Below, in pieces: positions 7,712 to 15,753 of a stretch of DNA of 64,000 nucleotides; positions within the stretch are counted from its first letter, which is position 1, and each line of letters starts with the position of its first letter. The stretch covers positions 372,001 to 436,000 of the forward strand of contig NZ_FOUK01000003.1 in the NCBI RefSeq assembly GCF_900114845.1, read 5' to 3'. Source of the stretch: Pimelobacter simplex (GTDB taxonomy: Bacteria; Actinomycetota; Actinomycetes; Propionibacteriales; Nocardioidaceae). The notes beneath the pieces were generated by a model. That model was given only the letters and a program-made list of their open reading frames with translations. It was not told where the DNA came from and did not search any database. Made by a program: the position numbers and the translations under genes.

Positions 7712-9355
7712 GTGGAGCCACTGCTGACGGACACCCTGCCCGCCGATCGCGACGACACCGCGTTCGACGCGTTCGTGGCCGCCCGCCTGCCGCAGCTCCT
7801 CAAGCTCGGCCGCGCGCTGACCGGCGACGAGCAGCGCGGTGCCGACCTGGTGCAGGACGCCCTGGAGCGGGCCCTGCCCCGCTGGCGCAAGCTCGACGAC
7901 CCCGAGGGCTTCGTCCGGCGGGCCATGGTCAACCGCAGCATCTCGGTGTGGCGCAAGCTGCGCCGCGAGCGTCTCCTGCCCGAGCTCCCCGACGCACCCC
8001 CGGCCTCGGCCTCCGCCGACCGGCCCCACGACCACGAGCTGTTCGCCGCCGTCCGCCGGCTCCCGCCGCGCCAGCGCGCCGTGATCGCCCTGCGCTACTA
8101 CGAGGACCTCACCGAGGCGCAGACCGCCGAGGTGCTCGGCTGCTCGGTCGGCACGGTCAAGAGCCAGGCCCACCGCGCGCTCGCCGTCCTGCGGGAGCAG
8201 CTGCCGACGTTCGCCGACATGACGCCAGCCGACCCCGAGCAGGTCGCCGGCCAGGTCCGGGACGGCGTCCGCCGGCGCCAGCAGGCCCGGCGCCGCGCGG
8301 CCGCGGTGGGCGCCGGGGCGCTCGTCATCGCCCTCGTCGCGGTCGGCGCGGTCCTCGGCCTGCGGGGCAGCGACGGACCGCCGTCCCCCACCGGACGCCA
8401 CGACCTGCGCGGCCTCGACCGCGCCGAGTGGCCCGAGGACGTCCAGCAGATCGCGATCACCGAGAAGGCCGCCTTCGCGGCCGCGGCGCCGCCCGACTGC
8501 GGGTGCACGGTGCTCCATCGCTACGACGACGGCGCCTGGCGCCGGGTGCACGTGTTCGACGACGCCCGCGTCCTCGGGCTCACGTTCGCCCCCGACGGCG
8601 AGCACGGCTGGGCGATCACCACCTCCGGGTGGGCCCTCCCGGGCCTGGAGCTCACCACCGACCCCAGCCGGGTCGTCACCACCACCGACGGCGGCGCCAC
8701 CTGGACGCCGCTCCGCCTCCCCGCACCGCAGCGTGACGGCATCAGCTTCGCCGGCGTCCAGGTGGTCGCCCAGGACGACGGCGCCTGGGTCGCCACCGCC
8801 GGCGAGGAGGTGCTGCGCTGGTTCCCCGCGGGCAGCGACCGCGGCGAGGTCGTTCCGCTGCCCGACGGACGGCAGCCCGGATCGCTCGCCGTGGCCGGCG
8901 ACGCGCTGCTGCTGACCTACGAGGGCGCCGGCAACGGGGCCGCGGCGACCACCGACCGGGGCCGGACCTGGACGCCCGTCGCCTTCCGGTGCGACAGCGA
9001 GGATGCCCTCTACCCGAGTGGCGGCGCGGTGCTCGCGCTGTGCGGGAACGACCAGACCCTCTACCGCTGGACCCCAGGCGACGACCAGGCGGCGCCGTAC
9101 CTCCACCTCCCGATCGAGGCACCCACGGCCGTCGTCCCGATCGCGGGCGGCCGGGTCGCCGTCCTCAAGGAGAACCTCGACGGGTGGATCGTCTCCCCCG
9201 ACGGTGACGAGTCCACCTCGCACGGGCCGCCCCAGAGCGTCGTGACCGGTCCGAGCTTCGTCGTCGGCGACACGACCTACCTCACGACCCTGGGCGGCGT
9301 CTTCCGCACCGACGACGGCGACCGCTGGGTGGCCGCCGACGGGACGGGCGACTAG
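7712..9355 (+). CDS. ECF sigma factor fused to a membrane anchor and extracytoplasmic beta-propeller
   Basis: A 547-residue single ORF. Residues 16-85 are sigma region 2 (DLVQDALERALPRW, FVRRAMVNRSISVWRK) and 108-162 region 4 (LPPRQRAVIALRYYEDLT, GTVKSQAHRAL), of the SigE-like ECF type. A basic stretch (RRRQQARRRAA) and one membrane segment (about 198-217) follow. The remaining ~330 residues carry Asp-box motifs (TTDGGATW ~325, TTDRGRTW ~413, RTDDGDRW ~533), as in sialidase/Ycf48-like propellers, and paired cysteines. The topology suggests a membrane-tethered sigma factor with an outside sensor. The start is uncertain (GTG 7712; GTG 7697 also in frame). An in-frame ATG at 8219, at the domain junction, could give a separate membrane protein. 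Confidence 0.8.
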   Translation: MEPLLTDTLPADRDDTAFDAFVAARLPQLLKLGRALTGDEQRGADLVQDALERALPRWRKLDDPEGFVRRAMVNRSISVWRKLRRERLLPELPDAPPASASADRPHDHELFAAVRRLPPRQRAVIALRYYEDLTEAQTAEVLGCSVGTVKSQAHRALAVLREQLPTFADMTPADPEQVAGQVRDGVRRRQQARRRAAAVGAGALVIALVAVGAVLGLRGSDGPPSPTGRHDLRGLDRAEWPEDVQQIAITEKAAFAAAAPPDCGCTVLHRYDDGAWRRVHVFDDARVLGLTFAPDGEHGWAITTSGWALPGLELTTDPSRVVTTTDGGATWTPLRLPAPQRDGISFAGVQVVAQDDGAWVATAGEEVLRWFPAGSDRGEVVPLPDGRQPGSLAVAGDALLLTYEGAGNGAAATTDRGRTWTPVAFRCDSEDALYPSGGAVLALCGNDQTLYRWTPGDDQAAPYLHLPIEAPTAVVPIAGGRVAVLKENLDGWIVSPDGDESTSHGPPQSVVTGPSFVVGDTTYLTTLGGVFRTDDGDRWVAADGTGD

Positions 9356-10566
9356 CCGTCGAGCGCCGTCCGGATCGCCGCCACGCCCTCGGCCACCTCC
9401 GCGAACGACGTCGACAGCGGCGAGAGCCCGAGCCGCAGCCCGTCGGGCATCCGGAAGTCCGGGATCACGTCCCGCTCCCACAGCACGGCGGTGACCTCGC
9501 GCATCCGCGGGTGCGCGAGCGTGACGTGCCCGCCCCGGACGGCGGGGTCGCGCGGCGACGCCAGGCGGACATCGGGCAGGTCGCGGTCGACGAGCGCGAT
9601 GGCGTACTCGGTGAGCGCGACGGACTTGGCCCGGACCGCCTCGATGCCGGCCTCGGCGACCAGCTCGACCATGTCGGCGAGGCCGAGCATCCCGACGATG
9701 GGCGGGGTGCCGCTGAGGAGGCGGCGGATGCCGGTCGCCGGCGCGTACGACGGCCCCATGGTGAACGAGTCGGCCGCACCCATCCAGCCCTGCACCGGCT
9801 GCGCGAACGTGCCGTCGGCGAGGTGGCGGGCCGCGACGTAGCCGAACGCGGGCGCGCCCGGACCGCCGTTGAGGTACTTGTAGGTGCAGCCGACGGCGAC
9901 GTCGACCTCCCACGCGTCGAGCGCGACCGGGACCGCGCCGGTCGAGTGGCAGAGGTCGACGAGGATCCAGGCGCCCGCGTCGTGGGCGAGGCGGGTGAGC
10001 GCGGCGACGTCGGCCAGGTAGCCGGACTTGTAGGCCACATGGCTCACCACGACCAGCGCCGTGTCGGGGCCCAGCACGGCTGCCAGGTCGTCGGTCGTCA
10101 TGCCCCCGTCGGGGTCGACGTCGAGCCAGCGGACGGTGAGCCCGCACTCGCGCGCGACGCCCTCGACGACGTACCGGTCGGTGGGGAAGTTGTCGCGGTC
10201 GACGACGATCTCGCGCCGTCCCGGCCGCGCGGCCACCGCCGCGCGGACCATCTTGTAGAGCAGCACCGTCGTCGAGTCGCCGACGGCGGTCTGCCCGGGC
10301 CCCGCGCCGAGCGCGACCTCGGCCAGCCGGTCACCGAGGGTGAGCGGCTGCTCGAACCAGCGCTCGTCCCACCCGCGGATCAGCCGGCCACCCCACTCCT
10401 CCTCGACGAACGCGGTCATCCGCGCCGCCGTCGACCGCAGCGGGCGGCCGAGCGAGTTGCCGTCGAGGTAGACGACGGGGCCGGCCGCGCCGACGAAGCG
10501 GTCCCGGTGGGCGGCGAGCGGGTCGGCGGCGTCGAGCGCCGCGGCGTCGAGCGAGGTCTGCGTCAC
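9352..10566 (-). CDS. kynU: Kynureninase
   Basis: A PLP enzyme cleaving kynurenine to anthranilate and alanine in tryptophan breakdown. It has 404 residues. Landmarks are YLDGNSLGRPL near the N-terminus, LVVVSHVAYKSGYLADV, LVDLCHSTGAVPV, and the PLP lysine Lys230 in VGCTYKYLNGGPGAPAF. No other kyn gene (tryptophan dioxygenase, formamidase) is nearby. The stop overlaps the convergent sigma-fusion stop by 4 bases. The ATG/GTG region at 10566 leaves only 9 bases to the upstream membrane protein gene, so the two may be cotranscribed. Confidence 0.95.
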   Translation of the reverse strand: MTQTSLDAAALDAADPLAAHRDRFVGAAGPVVYLDGNSLGRPLRSTAARMTAFVEEEWGGRLIRGWDERWFEQPLTLGDRLAEVALGAGPGQTAVGDSTTVLLYKMVRAAVAARPGRREIVVDRDNFPTDRYVVEGVARECGLTVRWLDVDPDGGMTTDDLAAVLGPDTALVVVSHVAYKSGYLADVAALTRLAHDAGAWILVDLCHSTGAVPVALDAWEVDVAVGCTYKYLNGGPGAPAFGYVAARHLADGTFAQPVQGWMGAADSFTMGPSYAPATGIRRLLSGTPPIVGMLGLADMVELVAEAGIEAVRAKSVALTEYAIALVDRDLPDVRLASPRDPAVRGGHVTLAHPRMREVTAVLWERDVIPDFRMPDGLRLGLSPLSTSFAEVAEGVAAIRTALDG

Positions 10567-10575
10567 CCTCGCAAC

Positions 10576-11031
10576 CTACTCCGCGGGCAGGACCTGAGGG
10601 GACCGCCGCCCGACACGCCACGCGCCGACGGCCACCGCGACGGCGAGCACGAACGGCACCCACAGCCCGGCGTTCGCCCAGGGCGCCGTGTGCACGATGT
10701 TGTCGGCGTCGTCCCCCCGGCCGCCACCCGGCTGGTACACCGCCCGCACCGAGCGCCCCGGCTCGACGGTGCCGTCCAGCTCGATGTCCGCCTTCACCAT
10801 CGAGCCGTCCTCGCTGACCCACGTCCCGGTCACGGTGCACCCCCGGCGCGGGCCGCCGTCGCAGACGGTCGACGTCTCGGTGAACGTGCCCCAGTGGCGC
10901 GGCAGGTTCCGGTCGTGCCACTCGACAGCGCCCACGGCGACGAGGACCAGCGCGCACAGCCCGAGCACGACGGCGGCGACCAACCGCGCGGCACGTTCGA
11001 GACGGCGCCTCAGCAGACGGACCCGGGCCAC
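10576..11031 (-). CDS. Hypothetical membrane protein with two transmembrane segments
   Basis: A 151-residue protein. One membrane helix at about 15-36 (LVAAVVLGLCALVLVAVGAV) and another at 120-138 (GLWVPFVLAVAVAVGAW) enclose an outside loop with two cysteines (TVCDGGPRRGCTV), plausibly a disulfide. The layout resembles DUF3592-type proteins, but this is not certain. It starts exactly after the stop of the polymerase-domain gene (11032) and ends 10 bases before kynU. Confidence 0.65.
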   Translation of the reverse strand: MARVRLLRRRLERAARLVAAVVLGLCALVLVAVGAVEWHDRNLPRHWGTFTETSTVCDGGPRRGCTVTGTWVSEDGSMVKADIELDGTVEPGRSVRAVYQPGGGRGDDADNIVHTAPWANAGLWVPFVLAVAVAVGAWRVGRRSPQVLPAE

Positions 11032-12000
11032 CTACTCCGCGCCCTCTGCGCTCTCGCCGCCCTCGTCGCCCTCATCCGGCAGATCGTCCCGATCGGCCCA
11101 CGCCACCAGCGGCGCGAGGTCGAAGACGTGGTCGTCGATGTCGTGGTGCAGGTCGCCGAGCTCGGCGAACCGCGCGGGCACCGTGCGGATCGTGAAGTCG
11201 CGCGGGTCGGCGTCGTCGATCTCGTCCCAGCGGATGGGTGTCGAGACGCGGGCGTCGGGCAGCCCGCGCACCGAGTACGCCGCCGCGATGGTGTGGTCGC
11301 GGGCGTTCTGGTTGTAGTCGACGAACACCGCGGCCGGGTCGCGGTCCTTCTTCCACCAGGTCGTGGTGACGAGCTGGGGCGCGCGCCGCTCGACCTCGCG
11401 CGCGAAGGCGAGCGCCGCCCGTCGTACGCCCTTGTGGTCGAGCTCGGGCTTGATCCGGACGTAGACGTGCAGGCCCTTGCTGCCGCTGGTCTTCGGATAG
11501 CCGACGGCGCCCAGCTCGTCGAGCACCTCGTGGGCGACGTGGGCGACCCGGCGGATGTCGTCGTACGTCGAGGCCGGGCCGGGGTCGAGGTCGATGCGCC
11601 ACTCGTCGGGCTGCTCGGTCGCGCCGCGCCGGCTGTTCCAGGGGTGGAACTCGACCGTCGACATCTGGACGGCCCAGATCACCGACGCCAGCTCGGTCAC
11701 GCAGAGCTCGTCGGCGGTCCGCTTCCACCGGGGGAAGAAGAGCTGGACGGTCTCGACCCAGTCGGGCGCGCCCGCGGGCAGCCGCTTCTGGTGCACCTTG
11801 TCGCCGTCGAGCCCCTTGGGGAAGCGGTGCAGCATGCACGGGCGCTCCCACAGGGCGTTGACGATGCCGTCACCGACCGCGAGGTAGTACTCGACCAGGT
11901 CGAGCTTCGTCGCGCCGATCTCCGGGAAGTACACCCGGTCGGGGTTGCTCACCCGCACGACCCGGCTCTCGACCTCGATCTCGACCGCGGGGGACGCCAT
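11032..12000 (-). CDS. Stand-alone LigD-type polymerase domain (PrimPol/NHEJ)
   Basis: A 322-residue archaeo-eukaryotic primase-fold protein equal to the polymerase domain of bacterial LigD, without ligase or nuclease domains. Catalytic residues are visible: Asp137 and Asp139 in RIDLDPGP, the SGSKGLHVYV nucleotide motif (172-181) and Asp228 in VFVDYNQNA. Such proteins fill gaps with ribonucleotides during end joining or act in excision repair (Prim-PolC-like in mycobacteria). No ku or ligase gene is in the window. The acidic C-terminal tail (DEGDEGGESAEGAE) is unstructured. Family is firm; the repair pathway is inferred. Confidence 0.88.
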   Translation of the reverse strand: MASPAVEIEVESRVVRVSNPDRVYFPEIGATKLDLVEYYLAVGDGIVNALWERPCMLHRFPKGLDGDKVHQKRLPAGAPDWVETVQLFFPRWKRTADELCVTELASVIWAVQMSTVEFHPWNSRRGATEQPDEWRIDLDPGPASTYDDIRRVAHVAHEVLDELGAVGYPKTSGSKGLHVYVRIKPELDHKGVRRAALAFAREVERRAPQLVTTTWWKKDRDPAAVFVDYNQNARDHTIAAAYSVRGLPDARVSTPIRWDEIDDADPRDFTIRTVPARFAELGDLHHDIDDHVFDLAPLVAWADRDDLPDEGDEGGESAEGAE

Positions 12001-12021
12001 GGCGCGACAGTACCGAACCCC

Positions 12022-12573
12022 TCAGACGACGTCCGGCGACGCGACGAGCGCGAGCAGGAGCGCCGCCAGGCTGGACGCGTCCGCGATCGCACCCCCCACG
12101 ATGAGGTCCGGTATCTCGGCGCGCGGCACCCGGCGCAGGCCGACGATCCCGTCGGCCGCGTGCTCCTCGCCGCCGACGTACGTCAGCCCGCGCGCCAGGT
12201 AGACCACCTGGGGCGCGTCCGCGACGCCGATCAAGGCGTTCATCCGGCCGATCTCGCGCCAGTCCGCCGCCGCGAACCCGGTCTCCTCGCGCAGCTCGCG
12301 CTGCACGGCGACCAGCGGGTCCTGGCCGTCGCTGCCGCCGGCGGGGACCTCGAGAGAGTCCGGATCGCCCGTCGGGTAGCGGTCGACCTCGACCATCAAC
12401 ACCTCGTCGTCGTCGGTGAGCGCCACCGCGAAGACCGCCGTCGAGCGCACCTCGACGACACCGTAGATCCCCTGGCCGCCGTCCGGCTGCACGACCTCGT
12501 CCTCGCGGACCCGGATCCACGGCGTCTCGTAGACCACCCGGCTCGACGTGCGCTTCCAGCGGCTCGCGCTCAT
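12022..12573 (-). CDS. Nudix hydrolase (ADP-ribose pyrophosphatase-like)
   Basis: A 183-residue Nudix-fold protein, probably hydrolysing nucleoside-diphosphate derivatives such as ADP-ribose. The catalytic half of the Nudix box is intact (RELREETGF), but the first half is one residue short and has Gln where Glu is usual (PAGGSDGQ). EVPAGG and the N-terminal YETPWIRVREDEV are typical of the ADPRase group. ATG 12573 is chosen; upstream reading runs through the opposite-strand ATPase gene. It diverges from that gene with a 39-bp gap. Confidence 0.82.
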   Translation of the reverse strand: MSASRWKRTSSRVVYETPWIRVREDEVVQPDGGQGIYGVVEVRSTAVFAVALTDDDEVLMVEVDRYPTGDPDSLEVPAGGSDGQDPLVAVQRELREETGFAAADWREIGRMNALIGVADAPQVVYLARGLTYVGGEEHAADGIVGLRRVPRAEIPDLIVGGAIADASSLAALLLALVASPDVV

Positions 12574-12612
12574 CACACCACCGTAGTCGGACCCCGTCGC
12601 TACGGTGACGGC

Positions 12613-13341
12613 GTGGACTTCGATCAGCCGCCCGTCGTACGCGTCGAGGCCGACGAGCGCCTCGACGCCCGCGCCTGGCCGATGACCGTGCCGGCGGTGG
12701 CCCAGGTCGTCCGCGAGGGCCTGGACCTGCCCAAGGGGGTGACCTTCCTGGTCGGCGAGAACGGCTCCGGCAAGTCGACGCTGGTCGAGGCGATCGCGGT
12801 GGCCTTCGGCCTCTCCCCCGAGGGCGGCACCGCGCAGGGCCACCACAGCACCCGGCCCACCGAGTCGCCGCTGCACACGGCGCTGCGGCTCCAGCGGGGC
12901 ATCGGCGCGGCCCGGTGGGGCTTCTTCCTGCGCGCCGAGACGATGCACGGCTGGTACAGCTTCCTCGAGAGCAACCGGGTCCCCTGGGCCGAGAACCGCG
13001 ACGCGGCGTACCACGAGATGAGCCACGGCGAGTCCTTCCTCGAGCTGCTCCGCACCCGCTTCGACTCCCCCGGCTTCTACTGCCTCGACGAGCCCGAGGC
13101 CGCGCTGTCGTTCTCCTCGACGCTCGGGCTGATCTCGGTGCTCGACCGCGTGGTCGGCGAGGGCGGGCAGGTGCTGTGCGCGACCCACTCGCCCGTGCTC
13201 GCGGCGATGCCGGGCGCCACGATCCTCGAGGTCGGCGACGCCGGCCTGCACCGCACCACGTGGGCCGAGCTCGACCTCGTCCAGCACTGGCGTCGCTACC
13301 TCGACGACCCGCAGCGCTACCTGCGCCACGTCCTCGACTGA
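12613..13341 (+). CDS. AAA/ABC-type ATPase (COG3910-like)
   Basis: A 242-residue soluble ATPase with an ABC-type head but no permease or coiled coil. Walker A is GENGSGKST (48-56), a signature-like MSHGESFLELL follows at mid-protein, Walker B is FYCLDEPEAAL, and the switch histidine is in CATHSP. This matches the stand-alone predicted ATPase family related to RecF/SMC heads, of unknown cellular function. GTG 12613 is chosen because upstream codons belong to the opposite-strand Nudix promoter region. A 6-bp inverted repeat (13343-13359) follows the stop. Confidence 0.85.
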   Translation: MDFDQPPVVRVEADERLDARAWPMTVPAVAQVVREGLDLPKGVTFLVGENGSGKSTLVEAIAVAFGLSPEGGTAQGHHSTRPTESPLHTALRLQRGIGAARWGFFLRAETMHGWYSFLESNRVPWAENRDAAYHEMSHGESFLELLRTRFDSPGFYCLDEPEAALSFSSTLGLISVLDRVVGEGGQVLCATHSPVLAAMPGATILEVGDAGLHRTTWAELDLVQHWRRYLDDPQRYLRHVLD

Positions 13342-13389
13342 GGCCGATGTGAGATCGGCTGTCACGCGCCCGCCCACCTGGGGCGTCAG

Positions 13390-13911
13390 ATGGGTGTGAA
13401 GGCAGACCGGCAGGCCGAGGAGTTCACCGCGTTCGTGCGGTCGAGCGGCACCCAGCTCCACCATGCGGCGATGCTCCTGACCGGCGACCACCACCTCGCC
13501 GAGGACCTGACCCAGGCGACGTACGCGAAGGTGTTCGTGCACTGGCGCCGCGTCCAGGCGGCCGACAGCCCGCTCGCCTACGCACGCACGACGCTGCTCA
13601 ACACCTTCCTGTCCCACCGCCGGCTGCGCCGCAGCAGCGAGCACCCGAGCGAGCTGACCGATGCCGACCTGGGCCCACCGGCCGGGGCCGATCCCGATCC
13701 CGGTGCGCGCGTCGACCTCCTCGCCGCGCTCGCCGGACTGTCCCCGCTCGACCGCGCCGTCGTCGTCCTCCGCTACTGGGAGGACCGCAGCGTCGCCGAC
13801 ACCGCCACCGATCTCGGGATCAGCGAGTCCGCCGTGCGGACCCGCGCGCGCCGCGCCCTGCTGCGGCTGCGCCCCCTGATCGCACCCCACGCCGAGAGGA
13901 CCCACCCGTGA
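13390..13911 (+). CDS. SigE-family ECF sigma factor
   Basis: A 173-residue ECF sigma factor. Region 2 (about 10-80) has HLAEDLTQATYAKVFVHWRRV and AYARTTLLNTFLSHRR; region 4 (about 118-168) has LSPLDRAVVVLRYWEDRSVADTA and SESAVRTRARRALLRLR. It is followed, with a GTGA 4-bp overlap, by a membrane protein gene, so the two are translationally coupled. The pair is the two-gene counterpart of the fused protein at 7712-9355. Promoter specificity cannot be inferred. Confidence 0.9.
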   Translation: MGVKADRQAEEFTAFVRSSGTQLHHAAMLLTGDHHLAEDLTQATYAKVFVHWRRVQAADSPLAYARTTLLNTFLSHRRLRRSSEHPSELTDADLGPPAGADPDPGARVDLLAALAGLSPLDRAVVVLRYWEDRSVADTATDLGISESAVRTRARRALLRLRPLIAPHAERTHP

Positions 13912-14546
13912 CCGACACCGACCCGAACCACGACCCCCGCCTCAGCACCGCCCTGCGCGAGCGGCTGCGCGACGAGCGCCCCGACCTGGAGCACCTCGCC
14001 CAGTCCTCCCTGCGCGCCGGCATCCGGGGCCGCCGGCGCCGCCGGGCCGGAGCCGCGGCCGGCGCCGTCCTCGGCGTTACGGCGGTTGCCGTCACCGCCG
14101 GCCTCCTGTCCGGGGGCGGCACGACCGCCCGCGACGGCACCGTCGCCACCACGCCGACGCCGTCGGCCACCGCCACGGTGACCGCGACGCCGACGCCCGG
14201 CGACCAGCAGAGCCACGACGTCGGCGCGCCGGGCGACCCGGCGCTGCCGTTCACGCTCGACCTGGCGGGCTGGACCTGCGAGTACTTCCCGGTCGACGAC
14301 AAGGCCTGGTGCACGAGCACCCGGGGCGGCAACCTGTCGGTCGTCGTCCGCCCGGCCGAGGACCACGCCGCCTGGGCGGGCCAGCCCGACAAGGGCGCCG
14401 ACCCGTCGACGCTGTGGACCAGCCCCGTGCACGGCAACTACTTCGTGACCGTGCAAGGAGGCGCCGGCGCTGACGGGCTTGGCCCCACGCCGCTGCAGGC
14501 CTTCATCGACGGGCTGCACCTCGCGCCGCGCTGGGACCGCCCCTGA
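13908..14546 (+). CDS. Membrane-anchored partner of the ECF sigma factor (putative anti-sigma)
   Basis: A 212-residue single-pass protein with an acidic/helical cytoplasmic start (LSTALRERLRDERPDLEHL), a very basic cluster GIRGRRRRRAG (39-49), a membrane segment at about 48-68 and a Thr/Pro-rich linker. The outer domain carries two cysteines (WTCEYFP, KAWCTST). It starts at GTG 13908 inside the sigma gene's stop. Position, topology and coupling suggest it controls that sigma factor; it has no recognisable zinc-binding anti-sigma motif. Its 3' end overlaps the convergent MFS gene by 44 bp. Confidence 0.7.
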   Translation: MTDTDPNHDPRLSTALRERLRDERPDLEHLAQSSLRAGIRGRRRRRAGAAAGAVLGVTAVAVTAGLLSGGGTTARDGTVATTPTPSATATVTATPTPGDQQSHDVGAPGDPALPFTLDLAGWTCEYFPVDDKAWCTSTRGGNLSVVVRPAEDHAAWAGQPDKGADPSTLWTSPVHGNYFVTVQGGAGADGLGPTPLQAFIDGLHLAPRWDRP

Positions 14547-15684
14547 GCGTCGCCGCCGCCAGACCCGCCGCGGCGGCCGCGACGAGCGCCGCGGCGGGGA
14601 GTCCGAGGCCGCCCACGCCGTACCGCGCGACGACGCCGGAGGCGAGGGCGGCACCGACCGCGATCCCGCCGTTGAACAGCACCGGGATGAGCGCGCCGGC
14701 CAGCCCGCGGTGCGCGGGACCGGCGAGGCGCAGCACCAGCGTCTGGGCCAGCGGCGGGAGCGCGCCGGAGGCCACGCCCCAGACCACGACGAGCGCCAGG
14801 CTGCCGGTCCCCGCGACGGCCAGGATCGCCGCCGCGGTCACGGCGGTCGCGACGACCATCGCGAGCCCGGTCCGGTCCGCGCGACCGGCCACCACCACGC
14901 CGAGCGCCGAGGCCAGCCCGAAGACCAGGAGCACCAGCGCCGGCGGGCCGGCCAGGCGGGTGATGAAGGTGTACGCGCCGTAGTGCCCGACGAGCACCAG
15001 CGCGACCAGCAGCGTGATCACCACCATCGGGCGCAGCGACGATCCGCCCGCACCGCTCGCCGTCACGCCCGGGTCGGCGGCCGGTGCGGCGGGAACCAGC
15101 CGCAGGACCAGCACGGCCATCGCCAGGCTCGCGACGGCCAGCAGCGCGAACGACGCCCGCCAGCCGGCCAGGTCCGCGACCAGCCGCCCGACCGGCGTCC
15201 CGAGCACGAGGCCCAGCGTGGCGCCCCCGAGCACGACGGAGGTGGCGCGGCCGAGCAGGCGGTCCGGGACGAGGTCCGCGACGTGCGCGTTGACCGTCGA
15301 CCAGAGCAGACCGACCGACGCCGCGCCGAGGGTGCGCCCCGCCAGCACCACGCCGTACGACGGCGCGAGGGCGGTGAGTGCGGCCGCCACCGCGAAGGCG
15401 ACCAGGCTGCCCGCGACGACGAGCGGCCGCGGCCAGCGCCGGGTCAGCCGCACGAGCGGGAAGCTCGCCACGACCACGACCGCCGCCCACAGGCTGACGA
15501 GCAGCCCGGTGGCCGACTCGGTGACCCCGAGCCCGCGGCTCATCGGCCCGAGCACGGCCGTGGGCAGCATCTCGCCGGTGACCATCACCAGCGTCGCGCC
15601 GCCGAGGACGAGGAGGGCGGGCCAGGGCAGCGCGGCGGCACCCGGCTCGGTGGTGGCGGGTTCGGGGGTACTGGTGAGCGTCAT
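14503..15684 (-). CDS. MFS drug-efflux transporter (DHA1/Cmx-like)
   Basis: A 393-residue protein with about 12 membrane segments and the motif-A-like loop between helices 2 and 3 (FPLVRLTRRWPRPLV). GGATLGLVLGTPVGRLVADLAGWRASF is motif C/antiporter-like. These features match the chloramphenicol/arabinose-efflux branch. ATG 15684 lies 17 bases from a 22-bp palindrome (15701-15722) that separates it from a divergent MerR gene, so it is probably induced by that regulator's ligand. The substrate is unknown. The C-terminal ~14 codons overlap the convergent membrane-protein gene. Confidence 0.88.
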   Translation of the reverse strand: MTLTSTPEPATTEPGAAALPWPALLVLGGATLVMVTGEMLPTAVLGPMSRGLGVTESATGLLVSLWAAVVVVASFPLVRLTRRWPRPLVVAGSLVAFAVAAALTALAPSYGVVLAGRTLGAASVGLLWSTVNAHVADLVPDRLLGRATSVVLGGATLGLVLGTPVGRLVADLAGWRASFALLAVASLAMAVLVLRLVPAAPAADPGVTASGAGGSSLRPMVVITLLVALVLVGHYGAYTFITRLAGPPALVLLVFGLASALGVVVAGRADRTGLAMVVATAVTAAAILAVAGTGSLALVVVWGVASGALPPLAQTLVLRLAGPAHRGLAGALIPVLFNGGIAVGAALASGVVARYGVGGLGLPAAALVAAAAAGLAAATLRGGPSAARGAARR

Positions 15685-15700
15685 GCTTCGACGCTAGAGT

Positions 15701-15722
15701 TTGACACTGATGTCAATGTCAA
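15701..15722. promoter_or_regulatory. MerR-type operator/promoter between the MFS and merR genes
   Basis: A 22-bp inverted repeat with ends TTGACA and TGTCAA and inner TGATGTCA. Read toward the MFS gene, TTGACA (15722-15717) acts as a -35 and TCTAGC (15698-15693) as a weak -10, with an 18-bp spacer. Over-long spacers with an operator inside are typical of promoters that MerR regulators untwist. Confidence 0.6.
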
Positions 15723-15753
15723 GGTCTCTTCACGCGAAGGTGAGGCAGCAGAC

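Noticed and set aside
9511..12612. Upstream part of the long plus-strand ORF that ends in the AAA ATPase
   Set aside because: It covers kynU, the polymerase-domain gene and the Nudix gene on the other strand. Recognisable protein begins only at GTG 12613.
13343..13359. Terminator after the AAA ATPase gene
   Set aside because: GCCGAT/ATCGGC is only 6 bp with a 5-base loop and no T-tract, too weak to call.
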